The notes below the pieces were generated by a model. That model saw nothing but the letters and a program-made list of their open reading frames with translations. It was not told the DNA's origin and ran no database searches. Below, piece by piece: positions 8,630 to 17,647 of a DNA stretch of 64,000 nt (its first letter is position 1; each line of letters begins with the position of its first letter). Source of the DNA: Cyclobacteriaceae bacterium (GTDB lineage: Bacteria; Bacteroidota; Bacteroidia; Cytophagales; Cyclobacteriaceae); NCBI GenBank assembly GCA_028278225.1, contig JANQEU010000095.1:62001-126000 (forward strand), read 5' to 3'. A program made the translations under genes and the position numbers.

Positions 8630-9406
8630 ATGGCCCTTCGGAATCATTTCAGTTTGAGTTTGAAGCAGATCACAGCATTATATGCAATAACCTGCCTGTG
8701 CCTTTTTGCACTGCCTTCGAGCCCGGTAAAAGCACAGTTGATCACGGATAGTGATGCTCGGCTGAAGACGGTCGAAGTCCAGCGGGAAGGGTTTCTGTTT
8801 ACCGGCCGCACTCAAAGGAAGATCAGACCCTCGGATAAGCCCCAGGTTGATAAAAAAATCAAAGTCCGGTATTCACCGGGCGACCCTTATGGTTTTGTCC
8901 GGCTCACGGCTGAGCCAAGATATTCGACGGGACATCCGTTCAAAGTTTCCGCCTTCAAAGTACAGCCCAGATACTCGCCCGGGGTGCCGTTCCGGCCCAG
9001 GGATCTTATCCAGCCATCCGTGCGATACTCAAGGGAGATGACCTTTGAAAAGTGGCAATATGCTGTGAAACCACGATATTCTCCAAAACCGCCATTTGAA
9101 GGTGAAAAGTATAATATCAAACCCCGATATTCTATTACCGCTGATTTCAGTGTTAAAAGACTATGGATACTGAGAGGAATTCCACTGATACCTATGCACC
9201 CAGTGGAATCTGCATTCAAAGGGCCTCATCACTACAAAAAACCGGGACTAAACGATGGCAGGGCTATGAATAACTTCAAATCATTCAGAGTCGGGCCATC
9301 ATTCAATATTTGGGTATTGCGTAATTTGCCTGACAAATCGGGTATTGATGGAAAGATCTCCAAACCTAAATTTGACAAAAAAGAAAGAGAGATCTGGAAT
9401 AATTAA
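8630..9406 (+). CDS. Secreted protein with six 17-residue RYSPG-type repeats
   Basis: I do not recognise this protein. From the ATG at 8630 it has 258 residues, a Sec signal peptide (hydrophobic core ITALYAITCLCLFALP, likely cut after VKA) and then six tandem repeats beginning with Arg-Tyr-Ser at nucleotides 8867, 8918, 8969, 9023, 9074 and 9125, a period of 17 residues with one 18-residue unit. The consensus is R-Y-S-P-G-x-P-F followed by about nine variable residues and often K/Q-P. The C-terminal ~80 residues are basic and repeat-free. A TTG at 8597 that overlaps the E1 stop is an alternative start. It lies between E1 and ytxJ; its stop overlaps the ytxJ ATG by one base. A periplasmic or outer-membrane role is inferred. 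Confidence 0.75.
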   Translation: MALRNHFSLSLKQITALYAITCLCLFALPSSPVKAQLITDSDARLKTVEVQREGFLFTGRTQRKIRPSDKPQVDKKIKVRYSPGDPYGFVRLTAEPRYSTGHPFKVSAFKVQPRYSPGVPFRPRDLIQPSVRYSREMTFEKWQYAVKPRYSPKPPFEGEKYNIKPRYSITADFSVKRLWILRGIPLIPMHPVESAFKGPHHYKKPGLNDGRAMNNFKSFRVGPSFNIWVLRNLPDKSGIDGKISKPKFDKKEREIWNN

Positions 9407-9744
9407 TGACCTGGAGTATCATCGATTCACCAACTCACGTGGATCAAATCATAAAGGAGTCACATCTTAACCTCGTTTTAATCTTTAAGCACAGTACACG
9501 GTGCGGGATAAGCGCGGTAGTCCTTGATAAACTGGAAAGGAAATGGGATGACGGGGAGATGGAAGGAATAAAAACCTATTTTCTCGACCTTATCAGAAAC
9601 CGGGAACTATCTGATCAAATCGCACACGTTTTTCATGTAGAACATCAATCTCCACAGGTATTGCTGATCCACAAAGGCCGGTGCATTCATCATGCGTCCC
9701 ACTTCGAAATATCATATCAAAAGTTGAGACAACCTGCATTTTAG
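9406..9744 (+). CDS. ytxJ: Bacillithiol-system thioredoxin-like protein YtxJ
   Basis: A 112-residue single-domain thioredoxin-fold protein. The pattern SHLNLVLIFKHSTRCGISAVVLDKLERKW, with a monothiol active-site Cys in TRCGIS, and HVEHQSPQVLLI before a cis-proline strand match YtxJ/BrxC-type proteins that remove bacillithiol from cysteines in oxidised proteins. This is consistent with Bacteroidota that use bacillithiol. It overlaps the repeat-protein stop (TAATG) and so belongs to the E1 operon; the 3' end overlaps the convergent OsmC gene by four bases. Confidence 0.87.
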   Translation: MTWSIIDSPTHVDQIIKESHLNLVLIFKHSTRCGISAVVLDKLERKWDDGEMEGIKTYFLDLIRNRELSDQIAHVFHVEHQSPQVLLIHKGRCIHHASHFEISYQKLRQPAF

Positions 9745-10148
9745 AAGTTAAAAGTAACTTCCTGCCTGATATCAGGATGGATACTCAGGGCTACGGGACA
9801 AGTCAGGGCTTTCTGCTTGAGGTGATCAATCGTTTCCCTGTCCTGATTGCATTCGGGCCAGTCAAACCGGATTCTGATTGCGGAAATCGCTCTGGGATCA
9901 GATTTCATTATTTTTTCGGTTTCTGAAGTCATCCCATCAATGTCAAACCCCTTTTTTCCGGCCTCTATGCCCATTATTGTCATCATGCACGAAGCGAGCG
10001 AAGCAGCAACGAGGTCAGTTGGTGAAAAAGCTTCTCCTTTTCCCTGATTATCTGGAGGTGCATCCGTTACGATAAGGTTACCCGATTTTACATGTGTTGC
10101 ATTGGTACGTAGTTGTCCTTTATATTCAGATTTTATATGCATTCGCAA
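9741..10148 (-). CDS. OsmC family peroxiredoxin-like protein
   Basis: A 135-residue OsmC/Ohr-type protein. It shows the family layout: N-terminal beta-strands, the helix with the peroxidatic Cys in LVAASLASCMMTIMGIEA, and the second Cys in HLKQKALTCPVALSIHPD near the C-terminus. Two Cys in these places support thiol-dependent hydroperoxide reduction, probably in the cytoplasm. A second OsmC domain occurs as a fusion at 14671-15882. An ATG two codons inside (MHIKSEYKG) is an equally good start. It is convergent with ytxJ and its 5' end lies close to the divergent secreted protein gene. Confidence 0.9.
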   Translation of the reverse strand: MRMHIKSEYKGQLRTNATHVKSGNLIVTDAPPDNQGKGEAFSPTDLVAASLASCMMTIMGIEAGKKGFDIDGMTSETEKIMKSDPRAISAIRIRFDWPECNQDRETIDHLKQKALTCPVALSIHPDIRQEVTFNF

Positions 10149-10198
10149 ACCATTACTTTTGTATAATCGTTGTATTGAAACAAATATATCTTAAAGTA

Positions 10199-10906
10199 GT
10201 GCTCAAAAGGGTATTTTATATTGCAATAATCATCATTCCGGGTCTGGCTTTCGGTCAGTTGGAAAGTGATTTTGAATACTCAAAGGAGTTTATCTGGGGC
10301 GTCAATAAGAACAACAGAGGCGGATTGATCGGGGGCATAGTATTAAAACACAGTCGAATCAAAAGTGGCCGTGTTTATGAGACTTTTGGCCTCGAGTTAA
10401 TGAATATCAAGCACCCGAAGGAACAGCGGTATACCTCAAGACAGACAGGTACGTCGTTTGTTTGGGGCAAGCAGAATTTCCTTTACGCGATCAGAACACA
10501 ATATGGCCTGGATCGGCTGATGTTCAAAAAAGCGCCGCAGCAGGGCGTGCAGATCAGCCTCGGTGTGGCAGGAGGCCCTACCATTGGGATCGAGGCGCCT
10601 TACTATATTCTAACACAGGGTGGCGAATACAAACAGTATGACCCGAATCTTTACCCGAACCTCAGGGCAATACAAGGGTCCGGAAAACTACTGCAGGGGA
10701 TTGGCGAGTCCAAGCTTGTACCGGGGATAAACGCAAAAGCAGGTTTGTCCTTTGAGTTTGGTGCCTTCAGGAATAATGTAGCCGGCGTTGAGATAGGAAT
10801 ACTAACTGAACTCTACACAAGAAAAATCATTATCGTACCGACTCAGAAGAATACTGCATTCTACCCTACCGCTTTTTTCACTTTCTTCTGGGGAACAAGA
10901 CGTTAA
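10199..10906 (+). CDS. Secreted beta-rich hypothetical protein
   Basis: Unrecognised. I place the start at GTG 10199 because it gives a clean signal peptide (VLKRVFYIAIIIIPGLAFGQ) and 235 residues; a longer open frame reaches back to 10094 but would overlap the OsmC coding start. After the signal the protein is Gly- and aromatic-rich with alternating strands (GGLIGGIVLKHSRIKSGRVYETFGLEL) and ends AFFTFFWGTRR, which suggests a small outer-membrane beta-barrel. GTG start choice is an inference. Neighbours (OsmC, lipA) give no clear functional hint. Confidence 0.65.
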   Translation: MLKRVFYIAIIIIPGLAFGQLESDFEYSKEFIWGVNKNNRGGLIGGIVLKHSRIKSGRVYETFGLELMNIKHPKEQRYTSRQTGTSFVWGKQNFLYAIRTQYGLDRLMFKKAPQQGVQISLGVAGGPTIGIEAPYYILTQGGEYKQYDPNLYPNLRAIQGSGKLLQGIGESKLVPGINAKAGLSFEFGAFRNNVAGVEIGILTELYTRKIIIVPTQKNTAFYPTAFFTFFWGTRR

Positions 10907-10915
10907 TTTTCCTGG

Positions 10916-10947
10916 TTTGTTAGTCTGAGTATGGAAACTTTACTTTG
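10916..10947 (+). promoter_or_regulatory. Predicted lipA promoter (-33 TTTG, -7 TTACTTTG)
   Basis: TTTG at 10916-10919 and TTACTTTG at 10940-10947 are separated by 20 bases, matching the Bacteroidota primary promoter (TTTG, 19-21 bases, TAnnTTTG) with one mismatch in the -7 box. It lies 16 bases before the lipA ATG. Confidence 0.55.
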
Positions 10948-10963
10948 CACAAAATTGTAGCGG

Positions 10964-11851
10964 ATGATCGAATTACCCGTAATTGGAGAAGAACAGAAAA
11001 AAAGGACCAGAAAGCCGGACTGGCTAAGGGTAAAATTACCGGTAGGTAAAGAGTATCTGAAAGTCCGGGAAATAGTAGACCAAAACAAGCTTCATACCAT
11101 CTGTGAAAGTGGTAATTGCCCGAATATGGGTGAATGTTGGGGAGCGGGTACAGCAACATTTATGATCCTGGGAAATGTTTGCACCAGGTCCTGTACCTTT
11201 TGTGCAGTAGCTACCGGGCGTCCGCCTGAATACGATGAAGCCGAACCATTGCGTGTAGCCGAGGCCATCAGAAAAATGGGTGTAAAACATGCTGTGATCA
11301 CCTCCGTGAACCGGGATGAACTCAAGGATAAAGGCGCCGAGATCTGGTACCAGACTGTGGTTAAAGTAAAGGAATTTTCTCCTCAAACAACCATTGAAAC
11401 TTTAATACCGGACGTCAAAAGCAACTGGGATGCACTGTACAGGATGATCGAAGGAGGTCAGGAAGTAGTTTCTCATAATATCGAAACGGTAGAGCGATTG
11501 TACAGGAGGGTTCGCCCCCAGGCTAAATACGTCAGAAGTCTTGAGCAGACAAAGCTCACGAAAGAAGCCGGTAAAAGGACAAAATCAGGCTTAATGCTCG
11601 GTCTGGGGGAAACTGCTGATGAAGTTCACAAAGCAATGGATGACCTGGTCGAAAACGGGTTGGATATATTAACACTCGGTCAATATTTACAACCCACCCG
11701 GATGCACATCGAAGTTGCGGAATTCATAACTCCCGAGCAATTTGAAAAGTATGCTGAGGAGGGTTTAAAACGGGGCTTGAAGTATGTTGAGTCCGGTCCG
11801 TTGGTACGATCATCGTATCATGCCGAAAGACATGTCGATGTACCGATATGA
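10964..11851 (+). CDS. lipA: Lipoyl synthase
   Basis: A 295-residue radical-SAM enzyme that inserts two sulfurs into octanoyl-carrier proteins to make lipoate on E2 and GcvH. Both iron-sulfur sites are intact: the auxiliary cluster motif [12 protein letters not shown] (CX4CX5C) and the radical-SAM motif CTRSCTFC. The C-terminal [10 protein letters not shown] carries the conserved RSSY serine that ligates the auxiliary cluster. Length is normal. It is a single-gene unit with its own promoter. The product is needed by the E1-E2-E3 complex and by glycine cleavage, both of which have a gene in this window (6630-8600 and 27955-30813). Confidence 0.97.
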   Translation: MIELPVIGEEQKKRTRKPDWLRVKLPVGKEYLKVREIVDQNKLHTICESGNCPNMGECWGAGTATFMILGNVCTRSCTFCAVATGRPPEYDEAEPLRVAEAIRKMGVKHAVITSVNRDELKDKGAEIWYQTVVKVKEFSPQTTIETLIPDVKSNWDALYRMIEGGQEVVSHNIETVERLYRRVRPQAKYVRSLEQTKLTKEAGKRTKSGLMLGLGETADEVHKAMDDLVENGLDILTLGQYLQPTRMHIEVAEFITPEQFEKYAEEGLKRGLKYVESGPLVRSSYHAERHVDVPI

Positions 11852-11887
11852 GAATTGAACCCGGTAAGCCTGCATTCAACAAATAGA

Positions 11888-13996
11888 TCAAAACCTCACC
11901 CTGATGCCCGGACCAACCAGGAAAAATGCTTTTTGCTCGCTGAGTAGATAACCAAAGCCGGAGTAAAGCGGAAAGGTGAGTTTTCGGTTTGAGCTGATTG
12001 GATAGACCGATCCGATAACAACCAGACCGACATCTCGATTTCCACTACTTTCGGAATAATTCAGTGCATCGATTGCAATAAAGCCAGCCCCAACCTTAAA
12101 CGGTTTGTACTTGGCGATTTTCCCTTCCTGGTAAAAGCTGAATTGCGCCATCATGGCAAAACTTATCCCTTTGGAAAAGTTGTCGAAGTCACCTCCTGAT
12201 CCAAATTTGAGAATAAGCAAACCGGCAGGAAATGATACGTCAATATCAAAATTGTAATCCCGCTTCAGGTAAATGTTGATCTTCTTGTGAAAACCTGCGG
12301 CATTGTAACGTTGCCGGCTATGTGAGATATCGATTTCAATCTTCGACCATTCCTCGAGGTTGTAGGTCTTCTTGTTTACATAATTATTTATGTTGATATC
12401 CTCGGGATTGCAATTGCTGTTATCATAGTAATGAGCCCTTGGCGAATCACCGGATGGACAAACACCAAACTCCGAGAGCTTATAGATCTCGATCAGGTTT
12501 CCCGCTTTATTAAATATCTTGAACTGGATGTCGAGAAGCTGAACACCATACATCTCGCCATCACGGTCTATCATATCCCGGTCAAAATCAATTAGCAGGT
12601 CCGCCAGCGATTTTTCGTAATAGATCGGACGATTCAGCTCGCTGACTTCATATTTTTCACCATCCAGGTCAAGTGTGATGAAATCAAACTCCCGGGGTTT
12701 TTGGTATTCCCGAACCGCCAGTGATTTCCCGGTTTGCTCATTGAAATTATAGATCTCAATATTACGAACGGATATATTTTCCGGTATATGAATTTCAAAG
12801 AGTGAAAGTCGCTCATTTCTAACCAGAGAATCGATTTCCAGGTCTTTTGCTCCCTGAAATGAGATTTGGGCTTTATGCATACCTTTCCCCTCCAGTCTTA
12901 CATTGATGCGCTCACCAGGATATACTATATTGGATTTTTGCCAGTCCCTCCCTTCTCTTTCAATAAATATTGACGCTATCTCAGTTTTAGGTGTGATATC
13001 AAGATTTGTGATGAATCTTGCCAGGTCTCCATCTTTCAAATACAGGTATCCTTCAGACTTCCGGTGAAAAGCATAAACACGCAATTCACATAAGACCCTG
13101 TTATTGGTCAACCTTGATTTTGTGAACAATTCAGCGATCAAAGGTCCCCCAATCTCCTCCTGATTCTCAATCCTGTAAGTTTTGCCGATCTGCAGGAGTC
13201 TGTGGTTCTCAATTTGGATGGACACCGGTTCCCTTTTGTCTTCGCGTGGCGTTACTTCCTGCTGATCAAATGCCAGGAAAGCCAACCGTCCCTGCTTCAC
13301 TAAAAATTCCGTATCGACCGGGATTTGGAACTGCAGGTTGCCTTCGTCATCCAGATATGGTTTTTTCAGATGTATGGAGGCGTCCAGTTGATGTAAGCCG
13401 GCAATATTCGGCAACAGATGTATTACGGCACTTCCCCCCCGTTCTGAAAACCGGTAATTTATGGATTCATTTTCAGTCCATCTGGTATCCAGGATCAGAT
13501 TTCCCGGGTTGTTTGTGACCAACTCAATAATCTTTTCTTCTCCGATAAACAATTCATTACTTGCAGCATAAACGTCAACCTGCGAATTGTAAACGGGTAA
13601 TAAATTAAATTCCTCCAATGCCACGACCGAATCCAGGGTCACATAAAATGAGAATTTCAGAAACTGGGATTCTGTCAGCGAATTAAATCTTACCTTGAAC
13701 CTGGCCAAACCCTGTAAGTAGATCAGTGAGTCTACGATCGAGTAGTCGTTTGAGAACAGGATCTCAATATCCGGCCTATTCCCGGGATCATAATACAAGA
13801 AGACTTCAGCCACCTCCTCGTCATCATTGTATTGAAAAAAAAGATGGGGTTCGCCGGAATAGGTTATCGTGTTGCCCTGAAGATCATACGTCAATGTATC
13901 CACCTTCATTCGAATATTTTCAATAAAGCCGGCCTGAGAGAACAGGTAGATTGAAAAAAATTGAAAGAACAATAGTAGCGTCCCCTTTTTCATCAC
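11888..13996 (-). CDS. Large secreted protein of unknown function
   Basis: Unrecognised 702-residue protein with a Sec signal peptide (KKGTLLLFFQFFSIYLFSQA). The body is beta-rich and polar, with no enzyme motif I can name. Residues ~20-330 look like several immunoglobulin/fibronectin-like strands (GEPHLFFQYNDDEEVAEVFLYYD). A segment after residue 500 has CPSGDSPRAHYYDNSNCN with two Cys, and the last ~130 residues (NFDIDVSFPAGLLILKFGSGGDFDNFSKG to GPGIRVRF) have the Gly/aromatic alternation and final R-F of an outer-membrane beta-barrel. It could be an extracellular multi-domain region anchored by a C-terminal barrel. It is convergent with lipA and stands alone. Confidence 0.7.
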   Translation of the reverse strand: MMKKGTLLLFFQFFSIYLFSQAGFIENIRMKVDTLTYDLQGNTITYSGEPHLFFQYNDDEEVAEVFLYYDPGNRPDIEILFSNDYSIVDSLIYLQGLARFKVRFNSLTESQFLKFSFYVTLDSVVALEEFNLLPVYNSQVDVYAASNELFIGEEKIIELVTNNPGNLILDTRWTENESINYRFSERGGSAVIHLLPNIAGLHQLDASIHLKKPYLDDEGNLQFQIPVDTEFLVKQGRLAFLAFDQQEVTPREDKREPVSIQIENHRLLQIGKTYRIENQEEIGGPLIAELFTKSRLTNNRVLCELRVYAFHRKSEGYLYLKDGDLARFITNLDITPKTEIASIFIEREGRDWQKSNIVYPGERINVRLEGKGMHKAQISFQGAKDLEIDSLVRNERLSLFEIHIPENISVRNIEIYNFNEQTGKSLAVREYQKPREFDFITLDLDGEKYEVSELNRPIYYEKSLADLLIDFDRDMIDRDGEMYGVQLLDIQFKIFNKAGNLIEIYKLSEFGVCPSGDSPRAHYYDNSNCNPEDININNYVNKKTYNLEEWSKIEIDISHSRQRYNAAGFHKKINIYLKRDYNFDIDVSFPAGLLILKFGSGGDFDNFSKGISFAMMAQFSFYQEGKIAKYKPFKVGAGFIAIDALNYSESSGNRDVGLVVIGSVYPISSNRKLTFPLYSGFGYLLSEQKAFFLVGPGIRVRF

Positions 13997-14176
13997 GCAA
14001 AGATGAAAATGAATTGGGAATTTAGTGATCGGAGTATCTTATTTTTCACCGGCCTGTAGTAATCAGGCCCCTGAGCCTTCAACAGGGTTACCATAAAGGA
14101 ACCATTTGTATTTAAAGTTATTATTCTTAATCCTTTTGACTTTATTACAAATTATCAAACTAAATAAGCAATAATT

Positions 14177-14476
14177 ATGAAGAGTGTTTTTTGCGTTTTC
14201 ACACTGTCAGCGCTAATGTTTATGTCCGGCTGCGATAGCCTGGATGATGTCACTGCATGTATCCAGGAATTTGCCGACTATCAGGATCGTGCGGCCGAAT
14301 TTGAGAATATAGAGGGGACCATTTGTGATAATCAGGCTGCTGCGCAGGAATTTATCACATTTTTGGAAACGGAAGCTAAAGGAAGCTGTATAGAGGAAGA
14401 ACTGAACGAACAGGACCAGGACCTGGATCAAATTATAGTTGACGCCAAAGCCAAACTGGCGGCTTGCACCAATTAA
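14177..14476 (+). CDS. Small Cys-containing lipoprotein
   Basis: Unrecognised 99-residue lipoprotein: MKSVFCVF start, lipobox MSGC (lipid Cys at residue 19), then an acidic, helix-prone body with four further Cys spread as ACIQEF, TICDNQ, GSCIEE and AACTN. The even spacing of Cys in predicted helices suggests two disulfides holding a small helical hairpin in the periplasm. The upstream 180 bases are AT-rich and may contain its promoter. No operon partner. Confidence 0.7.
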   Translation: MKSVFCVFTLSALMFMSGCDSLDDVTACIQEFADYQDRAAEFENIEGTICDNQAAAQEFITFLETEAKGSCIEEELNEQDQDLDQIIVDAKAKLAACTN

Positions 14477-14670
14477 AAAAATCAGGCTTCAGGGGGACTG
14501 TTCCGCGGAGTTTTGCAAACATTTTCCCTGAGTCCTTAAAGCCATCACACAGGATCTTATCAATTTGAAGATCAGCATTCAAGTTGGTGAGATCTTTCTT
14601 TTCAGGGAAAGAAGGGGTAACACTTGTGACAAACCCTGTTCCCCCCTATGGCTAAAAATAGCACCGGGCA

Positions 14671-15882
14671 TCACTTTATCTCACTGGTAACGATCTCGGG
14701 TTTACCTTCCAGTGTTTTATGGACAGGACACCTGTCCGCTATTTCAATCAGGCGTTTTCTTTCCTCCGAAGTCAGGTCACCACTGATCTCGATTTCACGT
14801 TTTATCCTGTCTATTTTCCCCTTTTGATCTTCGGCGTCATCCGTGTCCGCAGCATGGATCTTATCATGTGTCAGGACCACCTTCACCTCTTTCAAATCAA
14901 TCTTTTTGAAATTTGCATACATCCTTAATGTCATCGCCGTGCAGGATCCCAGGGCGCTCAGCAAAAAACCATACGGGGACGGGCCCAGATCAGATCCGCC
15001 TACACTGGCAGGTTCGTCAGCCAGGAGTTGGTGTTTACCTGCCGTTATTTCAGTCAGATATCCTGATTCTCCAACCCTGGTCCATACCTCACCTTCCTCA
15101 GCAATCAGGTCTTCCCTTTGATCGGTGATGTACCTTTTCGCCCAGGCCGAGATCATTAACCCAACGTATTCGGAGTCTTCTTTTTTACTTAGCAAGTGAT
15201 CCGCTCCGTCGAGTGAAACGTAACTTTTCGGATGTTTGGCATTCTGATAAATTTCCGCGGCGTTTTCAATCCCGACGATGTTATCCTGTGGTGAGTGCAT
15301 GATCAGCAGGGAACGATTGAGACTACCGATCACCTGCCGGCAATCATACTTTTCAAGATCATCAATAAATTGTTTTTTAATGGTGAAAGGCCTCCCTCCG
15401 ATATCTACCGTGGCGCTGCCCTTTTCAATAATTTCTTCTTTACTGTCACTGATCAAATGACCTACATGAGTGGGATTCGCCGGAGCCCCTATGGTAACAA
15501 CTGCCTTAACGGATGGGAGCCCGAAGGCGACATGTATGACCGCTATACCTCCAAGTGAGTGACCAATAATGATCTGGGGTGCCCTGTAATTGATTTCCAG
15601 ATACTCATAGGCGCTTTTGAGGTCAGAAAGGTTAGTGGTGAAATTGGTATCCGAAAAATCTCCCTCACTATGCCCCAGTCCGGTAAAGTCGAACCTTAAA
15701 ACTGCCATTCCCTGTAGTGTGATTGCACGACTGATATTGTCTACGGCCATCAAAGATTTTGAACATGTAAAGCAATGCGCAAAAAGGACGTAGGCTCCGG
15801 GCGATCCAACAAGCGGTAAATCTATACGACCGTTCAATACTTCTCCTCTTGAATTTTTAAAAGTGATATTTTCAAATCGCAT
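14671..15882 (-). CDS. Bifunctional alpha/beta hydrolase-OsmC fusion
   Basis: A 403-residue fusion. Residues ~1-250 are an alpha/beta hydrolase with nucleophile elbow GHSLGG, oxyanion region FAHCFTCSKS, the acid in MHSPQDNIV and the His in GADHLL. Residues ~265-403 are an OsmC domain with Cys in LSALGSCTAMTLRMYA and in RLIEIADRCPVHKTLEG. Such fusions are a known family; the likely role is hydrolysis of an ester or thioester coupled to peroxide or thiol chemistry, but no substrate is established. There is no signal peptide, so it is cytoplasmic. It is divergent from the DUF6134 gene and not in an operon. Confidence 0.92.
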   Translation of the reverse strand: MRFENITFKNSRGEVLNGRIDLPLVGSPGAYVLFAHCFTCSKSLMAVDNISRAITLQGMAVLRFDFTGLGHSEGDFSDTNFTTNLSDLKSAYEYLEINYRAPQIIIGHSLGGIAVIHVAFGLPSVKAVVTIGAPANPTHVGHLISDSKEEIIEKGSATVDIGGRPFTIKKQFIDDLEKYDCRQVIGSLNRSLLIMHSPQDNIVGIENAAEIYQNAKHPKSYVSLDGADHLLSKKEDSEYVGLMISAWAKRYITDQREDLIAEEGEVWTRVGESGYLTEITAGKHQLLADEPASVGGSDLGPSPYGFLLSALGSCTAMTLRMYANFKKIDLKEVKVVLTHDKIHAADTDDAEDQKGKIDRIKREIEISGDLTSEERKRLIEIADRCPVHKTLEGKPEIVTSEIK

Positions 15883-15977
15883 TGCAGTAATACTTAATTT
15901 TTTTCGTAATTTTTATGAACCAAAACAACTCAAACAGTATTTATACTGTCTAGTACAATTATAAACCTAATTGGGAT

Positions 15978-16604
15978 TTGAGGAATCTTGCAGCATTCGT
16001 ATTCTATGCTATTGTCTCATCCATTGCTCATGGACAGATCCTCCATTATGATGTCGTAAAAGGCAGTAAAATAATAGGTAACGTCAATGTAGCCAGATTT
16101 TCCACCGGAGCCACCAAAACCATCGATATTCAAAGCAGGGTTGAATTCAAACTTATCTTTTCCTTTACGATCGATTTTAATCTTGAGGAAACGTTTGAGA
16201 ACGGCACATTGAAAAGTGGTTCTGCCACTAACGAATTAAACGGTGTAACCCAGAAGGAATCCAAAATTGAAAAAAGGAAAAAAGACTATAATCTCATTAT
16301 TGGAGGCATTCCAAACCGGTTATCTGAAAGATCAATAGATTATTCGATTTCCGAGATCTATTTCAAGGAACCACAGGATAACCAGAAGGCCTTTTCCCAG
16401 CACTTCGGACTGTTCCTTCATTTCGAAAAGATCGGTGATCACAAGTATAAATTGATTTCTCCGGATGGTGAAAATCACTATATCTATGAGAGCGGTATTT
16501 GCACAGAGGTCAAAATATTCCGGGATTATGCCAATTACTCATTTAGGATAAACCCTGAAAGTTATGCACAGATCAGGCAAAGGGCCGACACTGTCGGTAA
16601 TTGA
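15978..16604 (+). CDS. DUF6134 family secreted protein
   Basis: A 208-residue protein with a signal peptide (AAFVFYAIVSSIAHGQ) from a TTG start at 15978. No ATG fits without losing the signal. The mature part is beta-rich (LHYDVVKGSKIIGNVNVARF, VEFKLIFSFTIDFNLEETFENG) and resembles the DUF6134/DUF3108-like lipocalin-type fold found in periplasmic proteins of Bacteroidota. Function is unknown. It is convergent with ftsY with a 23-base gap. Confidence 0.72.
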   Translation: MRNLAAFVFYAIVSSIAHGQILHYDVVKGSKIIGNVNVARFSTGATKTIDIQSRVEFKLIFSFTIDFNLEETFENGTLKSGSATNELNGVTQKESKIEKRKKDYNLIIGGIPNRLSERSIDYSISEIYFKEPQDNQKAFSQHFGLFLHFEKIGDHKYKLISPDGENHYIYESGICTEVKIFRDYANYSFRINPESYAQIRQRADTVGN

Positions 16605-16627
16605 GTGACCTTCAGCGATGGTATTCT

Positions 16628-17581
16628 CTACCGGGTGAAGAAGGAGTCCACAAACTCTATTTTATTAAAGACCTGCAGGTCATCCATTTTCTCACCAACA
16701 CCGATATATTTTACCGGAATTTTGAATTGGTCTGAAATACCGATCACCACGCCACCTTTTGCAGTCCCATCCAGTTTGGTAACGGCCAAAGATGTAACAT
16801 CAGTTGCTTTGGTGAATTCTTCTGCCTGAACAAAGGCATTTTGCCCGGTACTGCCGTCCAGGATGAGTAATACCTCGTGAGGAGCGGTCTCAACAAACCT
16901 TTGGATCACTTTCTTAATCTTACTAAGTTCATTCATCAGGTTCACCTTCGTATGCAGCCGTCCGGCGGTGTCGATAATCACCAGATCGGCATTTTCATCC
17001 ATCCCTTGTTTCACGGCTTCAAATGCAACTGATGCCGGATCGGTATTCATTCCTTTTGAAACAACCGGAACGCCTACCCGCTCTCCCCACATGATCAACT
17101 GATCCACAGCAGCGGCCCTGAATGTGTCTGCAGCACCCAGGATCACTTTCTTTCCCATAGATCTAAACTGATAAGCCAGCTTCCCAATTGTGGTGGTCTT
17201 TCCTACGCCATTCACACCTACCACAAGAATGACATAGGGCCCTTCCACGTTAGGAAGCTCATAGTCACCCTGATCAATTGTATTGTTTTCCGAAAGCAAG
17301 CCTGCAATTTCCTCTTTGAGGATCCGGTTGAGATCGTCCGTTCCCATGTATTTGTCCCGGGCCACTCTTGCTTCGATTCTGTCGATGATTTTTACCGTGG
17401 TTTCTACCCCGACATCCGACGTGATCAGCACTTCTTCCAGATCATCAAGAACCTGCTCATCAACTGTTGATTTACCAACAACCGCTTTACCCAGCTTATT
17501 GAAAAAGCTTTCTTTGGATTTTTCCAATCCTTTATCAAGACTCTCCTTTTTCTCCTTCGAAAATATGTTAAAAAGCGCCAT
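16628..17581 (-). CDS. ftsY: Signal recognition particle receptor FtsY
   Basis: A 317-residue SRP receptor GTPase that docks ribosome-nascent chains at the membrane. The N domain four-helix bundle covers ~25-100; the G domain has P-loop GVNGVGKTTTIGKLA, the insertion box DTFRAAAVDQL, DTAGR and TKLDGTAKGG. The acidic A domain is short, as is usual in Bacteroidota. It follows the rpmB-rpmG-DUF4295 operon in the same direction but is separated from it by a strong terminator hairpin, so it probably has its own promoter. Confidence 0.97.
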   Translation of the reverse strand: MALFNIFSKEKKESLDKGLEKSKESFFNKLGKAVVGKSTVDEQVLDDLEEVLITSDVGVETTVKIIDRIEARVARDKYMGTDDLNRILKEEIAGLLSENNTIDQGDYELPNVEGPYVILVVGVNGVGKTTTIGKLAYQFRSMGKKVILGAADTFRAAAVDQLIMWGERVGVPVVSKGMNTDPASVAFEAVKQGMDENADLVIIDTAGRLHTKVNLMNELSKIKKVIQRFVETAPHEVLLILDGSTGQNAFVQAEEFTKATDVTSLAVTKLDGTAKGGVVIGISDQFKIPVKYIGVGEKMDDLQVFNKIEFVDSFFTR

Positions 17582-17647
17582 CGTTTAATTCATTATTTAA
17601 TAGGAAAGTATGTTTAAAACACTAAGGTTCCCGTATGTACAAAAAAA

